Positions 61,744 to 64,000 of a stretch of 64,000 nt of DNA are shown one piece after another. The DNA comes from Shewanella electrica (GTDB lineage Bacteria > Pseudomonadota > Gammaproteobacteria > Enterobacterales > Shewanellaceae): assembly GCF_022321485.1 (NCBI RefSeq), contig NZ_JAKOGG010000006.1, positions 163,507 to 227,506 on the forward strand, in the 5' to 3' direction. Every line of letters starts with the position of its first letter. Position 1 is the first letter of the stretch. Made by a program: the position numbers and the translations under genes. Below the pieces are notes generated by a model. It did no database searches, was not told the origin of the DNA, and worked only from the letters and a program-made list of their open reading frames with translations.

Positions 61744-63190
61744 TTGGTATTTCTAAGGTTAATATAAAGGTTGCGTTGGGCTTGCCGGGGTTGGCAAGCA
61801 TGATATCGCCGCCAATTTGCGTCACCAGCTTTTTTACTATTGTTAATCCGATGCCTAAGCCATCTGGTGAGCTTTGTTTAGCACTTGATGCGCGAAAAAA
61901 TTCGGAAAATATGTGCGTAGCATCGGATTTCGCTACACCCGGTCCTTCATCTGTTACGCTAATTTGAAGTTTACCTTGTCTAAAAATCACCGAACAATGG
62001 CCTCGCTGCCCATAACGTACGGCGTTTTTATATAAGTTTCTCAATACAACTGCTAGACGTTGCGTTTCAAGATAAACACTTTGCCGACACTGAAAATCTA
62101 AAGTAATAGCACCATCAAATTCGTCTACCAATTGCCGTATAAAACCTTCAAATGATTTTGCACTTAATAATATTGGATTGGCTTCGCTGTTTGGGTTATT
62201 GATCAATACGATATCACTAAAAAGATTGTGTAATCTGTCACTACTTTGAATCAAAGCCCGCAACAACTCTTCATCGTGACCATATTTTTGCAATAACTCA
62301 AGATTTAGCTTCATGCCCGTCAATGGGGTTTTAATCTCATGAACCAATTGGTTTAAAAAAGTGATTTTTTTATCGACCTGTTGTTTTTGCCTAGTCAATT
62401 CTAATAAATAGAGCGTCAATGCCAACAAACATAAAAAAATACCCGCAATGCTATATAGCAGCCTAAAATCACTATCAAAATCAAACAGTGCGGTTTCATC
62501 CAACTGCAAAAACAAGGGATTTTGTTTTAGCTTGCTATTACCAAGGTGATTTAGCGCGTTAAACTCGGGGAGTAAATGCGTCGTCAAGTATTCGCCTTTA
62601 GGAATAAATAGGGTCACTTCGCCAATTTCGTTGGCTTTAAGCAGCACTTCATCTAACACAAACTGTTTGCCCACCCCCGTATAATCACTACGTTGTGCCA
62701 ACTGCTTAAAGAGTAAATCAAAAGCCGTTTTAGCTTCAGGCCAGATCAGCGTTTGTTCATAAGGCGATAGTAAGCCATCAGGTGCCTGCTGATATAGCTG
62801 CCACCATTTTCTTACCGCGATTGCCCTATCCCAACTGCCCTGCTTCATTAATTGTTTGAGCAAAAAAGACTTTTGGTCGACATTGTTAAGTTGTTCAAAC
62901 CTCGACCAGTCAGCCGAAGATTCACTGTGAGCGGGAAAAAACGCTGAACCTATTAACTTCCCTCGCCGGTCAACAGTAAGATGATAACCAGGCACGACTT
63001 CTTGTGTTTGGTTGAGATAGTCAACAACCCGCTGCTGCCACTGTTTATTCCAACCAGCCTCAAGGTTTTGTTCTTGTGCAGCCAAGTAAACAGACATCAA
63101 TTTGCTTTCGTTTAGCTGCTTAACATAAAAAGTGTAAAACAGCAGGCTCAAGCCTGATACCAATGCTAACAATGCAATTTTGGACTTCAT
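61736..63190 (-). CDS. Sensor histidine kinase with a large extracytoplasmic domain
   Basis: A 484-residue kinase. Helix 1 (about 5-22, IALLALVSGLSLLFYTFYVK) and helix 2 (about 243-263, LLYSIAGIFLCLLALTLYLL) enclose a 220-residue periplasmic sensor that I cannot assign to a common sensor fold. The phosphorylated His is in QLVHEIKTPLTG; N box NLYKNAVRYG, G1 DEGPGVA and G2 GLGIGLTIVKK complete the ATPase domain. There is no HAMP domain of normal length. Kinase before regulator is the less usual gene order and matches V. cholerae VxrAB; whether the sensor is the same (DUF3404) needs a profile search. Confidence 0.92.
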   Translation of the reverse strand: MKSKIALLALVSGLSLLFYTFYVKQLNESKLMSVYLAAQEQNLEAGWNKQWQQRVVDYLNQTQEVVPGYHLTVDRRGKLIGSAFFPAHSESSADWSRFEQLNNVDQKSFLLKQLMKQGSWDRAIAVRKWWQLYQQAPDGLLSPYEQTLIWPEAKTAFDLLFKQLAQRSDYTGVGKQFVLDEVLLKANEIGEVTLFIPKGEYLTTHLLPEFNALNHLGNSKLKQNPLFLQLDETALFDFDSDFRLLYSIAGIFLCLLALTLYLLELTRQKQQVDKKITFLNQLVHEIKTPLTGMKLNLELLQKYGHDEELLRALIQSSDRLHNLFSDIVLINNPNSEANPILLSAKSFEGFIRQLVDEFDGAITLDFQCRQSVYLETQRLAVVLRNLYKNAVRYGQRGHCSVIFRQGKLQISVTDEGPGVAKSDATHIFSEFFRASSAKQSSPDGLGIGLTIVKKLVTQIGGDIMLANPGKPNATFILTLEIPNE

Positions 63191-63370
63191 TTACACCTGT
63201 TTAATATAGAACGAGTTGTTGATCATTCTGAAGTTTTGGATATTTGGAACGTGGTTTTTTGTAATCGACATGAAGCACTACGCCATCTTTTGGGCTTCTA
63301 CCACAGCAGGCACAGAAGTTTCGTTATAGCTCAAAGGCCTGTTGTCTCCGTTGACGCCATTATCTAGTCT

Positions 63371-63580
63371 TCAAAAATATACTTTTTCAGGTTCACTGAA
63401 TGGCAATTCTTGCCAGTTTGTGATTACCCTCGGCTCAGAATACCTAGGACCAATAATCACGGCATAAGCGTTATCGTCGTCAGTTGCTCTTAGCCATTTC
63501 CAAACAGCCTTCAGAGCCCCATTTTCAGACTTAAATGGGCGAGTACGTCTAGTGTTTTCGTGAAAAGTTACTGAAATCAT
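63371..63580 (-). CDS. Cassette-type small protein of unknown function
   Basis: A 69-residue soluble protein starting MISVTFHENTRRTRPFKSEN, with GAGGA about 9 nt before the ATG. It contains WKWLRATDDDNAYAVIIGPR. There is no membrane span or known motif. It is the first gene after the attC site, in the direction cassettes are read, with a 128-bp leader. Small, orphan and strongly hydrophilic genes like this are typical of integron cassettes. Confidence 0.6.
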   Translation of the reverse strand: MISVTFHENTRRTRPFKSENGALKAVWKWLRATDDDNAYAVIIGPRYSEPRVITNWQELPFSEPEKVYF

Positions 63581-63708
63581 GAGTATACTTCCTCGTATGA
63601 AATATGAAATGTGTGACATCTCAAAAGTCATTAGCATTAAAGAAACTCATATCCTCTTAAGTTCACGTAAATTGCTCTACAACAGGCCTCTACAGACAAA
63701 GAGCGGAC

Positions 63709-63759
63709 ATCCAACGCAGCGCTCTGCGGCAGTCAAAGGCCCAGAGCGCGTTGTTAGGT
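63709..63759 (-). repeat. Integron attC recombination site
   Basis: On minus: R'' ACCTAAC, AAC, L'' GCGCTCTG, a 15-nt centre, L' CAGAGCGC, TGC and R' GTTGGAT. R'' fits RYYYAAC and R' fits GTTRRRY; the eight-base L arms are perfectly complementary. The typical TAACAA...GCGTTRRRY look is present. It starts 9 nt after the stop codon of the gene at 63769, as expected for a cassette. 51 bp, in the short size class. Confidence 0.8.
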
Positions 63760-63768
63760 TTTTTTATT

Positions 63769-64000
63769 TCACTCAAGATTGCCTTTAGAGTCCATAATTG
63801 CTTGGCATAAGTAGTTAGGCTCATCAGTACCAAGACGAACCAATGATCCGCCTTTAAGTTCTATCTCTACACCCCAAAGTCCAGAGATGTTATAAATCCA
63901 GCCAGTGCCGAAAGCGTGAATGCCCAGGGCAAGATCACGAACGTAATTTGAACTATTAGCATGATATTTCTCCAAAGGGCTGGACGCTTCATACTGGCTG
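63769..64000 (-). CDS. Cassette gene, C-terminal part of a PH-like-domain protein (cut by window edge)
   Basis: The frame stays open to the window edge, so only the last 76 residues are visible. The segment GTGWIYNISGLWGVEIELKG followed by GSLVRLGTDEPNYLCQAI resembles the C-terminal strand-helix of small bacterial PH-like domain proteins common in integron cassettes. A TTG at 63975 is probably not the start. It ends directly before the attC site, completing a cassette. Confidence 0.65.
   Translation of the reverse strand, partial: SQYEASSPLEKYHANSSNYVRDLALGIHAFGTGWIYNISGLWGVEIELKGGSLVRLGTDEPNYLCQAIMDSKGNLE

Overview
The window reads as chromosome of a Shewanella-type gammaproteobacterium (order Alteromonadales). 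This rests on the EtrA/UspE/TtcA cluster, a thiC-DE-F-S-G-H operon behind a TPP riboswitch, the bkd dehydrogenase operon, the BepA/Hda/DUF2066 neighbourhood, the imuA-imuB-dnaE2 mutasome and the AspC-type aminotransferase next to a tiny conserved-looking protein. No species call is possible from the sequence alone. Most of it is dense housekeeping core. The accessory parts are a family of small repeats, a gene-poor stretch beside a tyrosine recombinase, and a fragment of an integron cassette array at the right edge.

Layout. 1-3.7 kb: fadE (cut by the window edge) with a FadR-like operator, a YafJ-type amidotransferase, a DUF3108 exported protein and an alkyltransferase-like (ATL) protein. 4-9.5 kb: LexA box plus imuA-imuB-dnaE2, the SOS error-prone polymerase set. 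9.5-17.5 kb: a hemolysin III-family membrane protein, a TonB-like anchored protein, a MITE, a small protein plus SprA-family metalloprotease pair, a LysR regulator, an M3-peptidase homologue that has lost its zinc motif, and cmoAB. 17.8-22.6 kb: aspS, yebC and ruvCAB. 22.7-31.2 kb: uraA, DUF2066, hda, arsC-like, bepA, perM, msrA and astE. 31.3-36.4 kb: bkdA1-bkdA2-bkdB and nadA. 36.7-43 kb: a NIT-domain chemoreceptor, tRNA-Ser(GGA), a secreted HNH nuclease, a 41-residue ORF, an aspC-type gene and a Bax-like glucosaminidase. 43.1-49.7 kb: TPP riboswitch and thiamine operon. 49.8-53 kb: bcp, gcvR, dapA and bamC. 53-57.6 kb: ttcA, uspE, etrA, a CcoS-like microprotein and an aminotransferase. 57.7-60.1 kb: tyrosine recombinase and about 1.2 kb with no intact gene. 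60.1-63.2 kb: a histidine kinase/response regulator/secreted protein operon. 63.4-64 kb: two minus-strand cassette-type genes separated by a good attC site.

How parts work together: LexA controls translesion synthesis, with a DNA-lesion-flagging ATL gene in divergent orientation beside it. The riboswitch controls both the pyrimidine and thiazole branches of thiamine synthesis. EtrA has a 9/10 self-type operator upstream of its own gene. The bkd genes feed branched-chain 2-oxoacids to acyl-CoAs and fadE handles fatty acids.

Most notable beyond routine annotation: (1) a modular MITE family with CTAG-bounded inverted ends, in at least five copies, two abutting TAG stop codons; (2) the attC site and cassette genes at the right edge; (3) the M3-fold protein without HExxH; (4) the kinase-first two-component operon with an exported protein of unknown function; (5) small genes missed by length cut-offs (41 and 57 residues).
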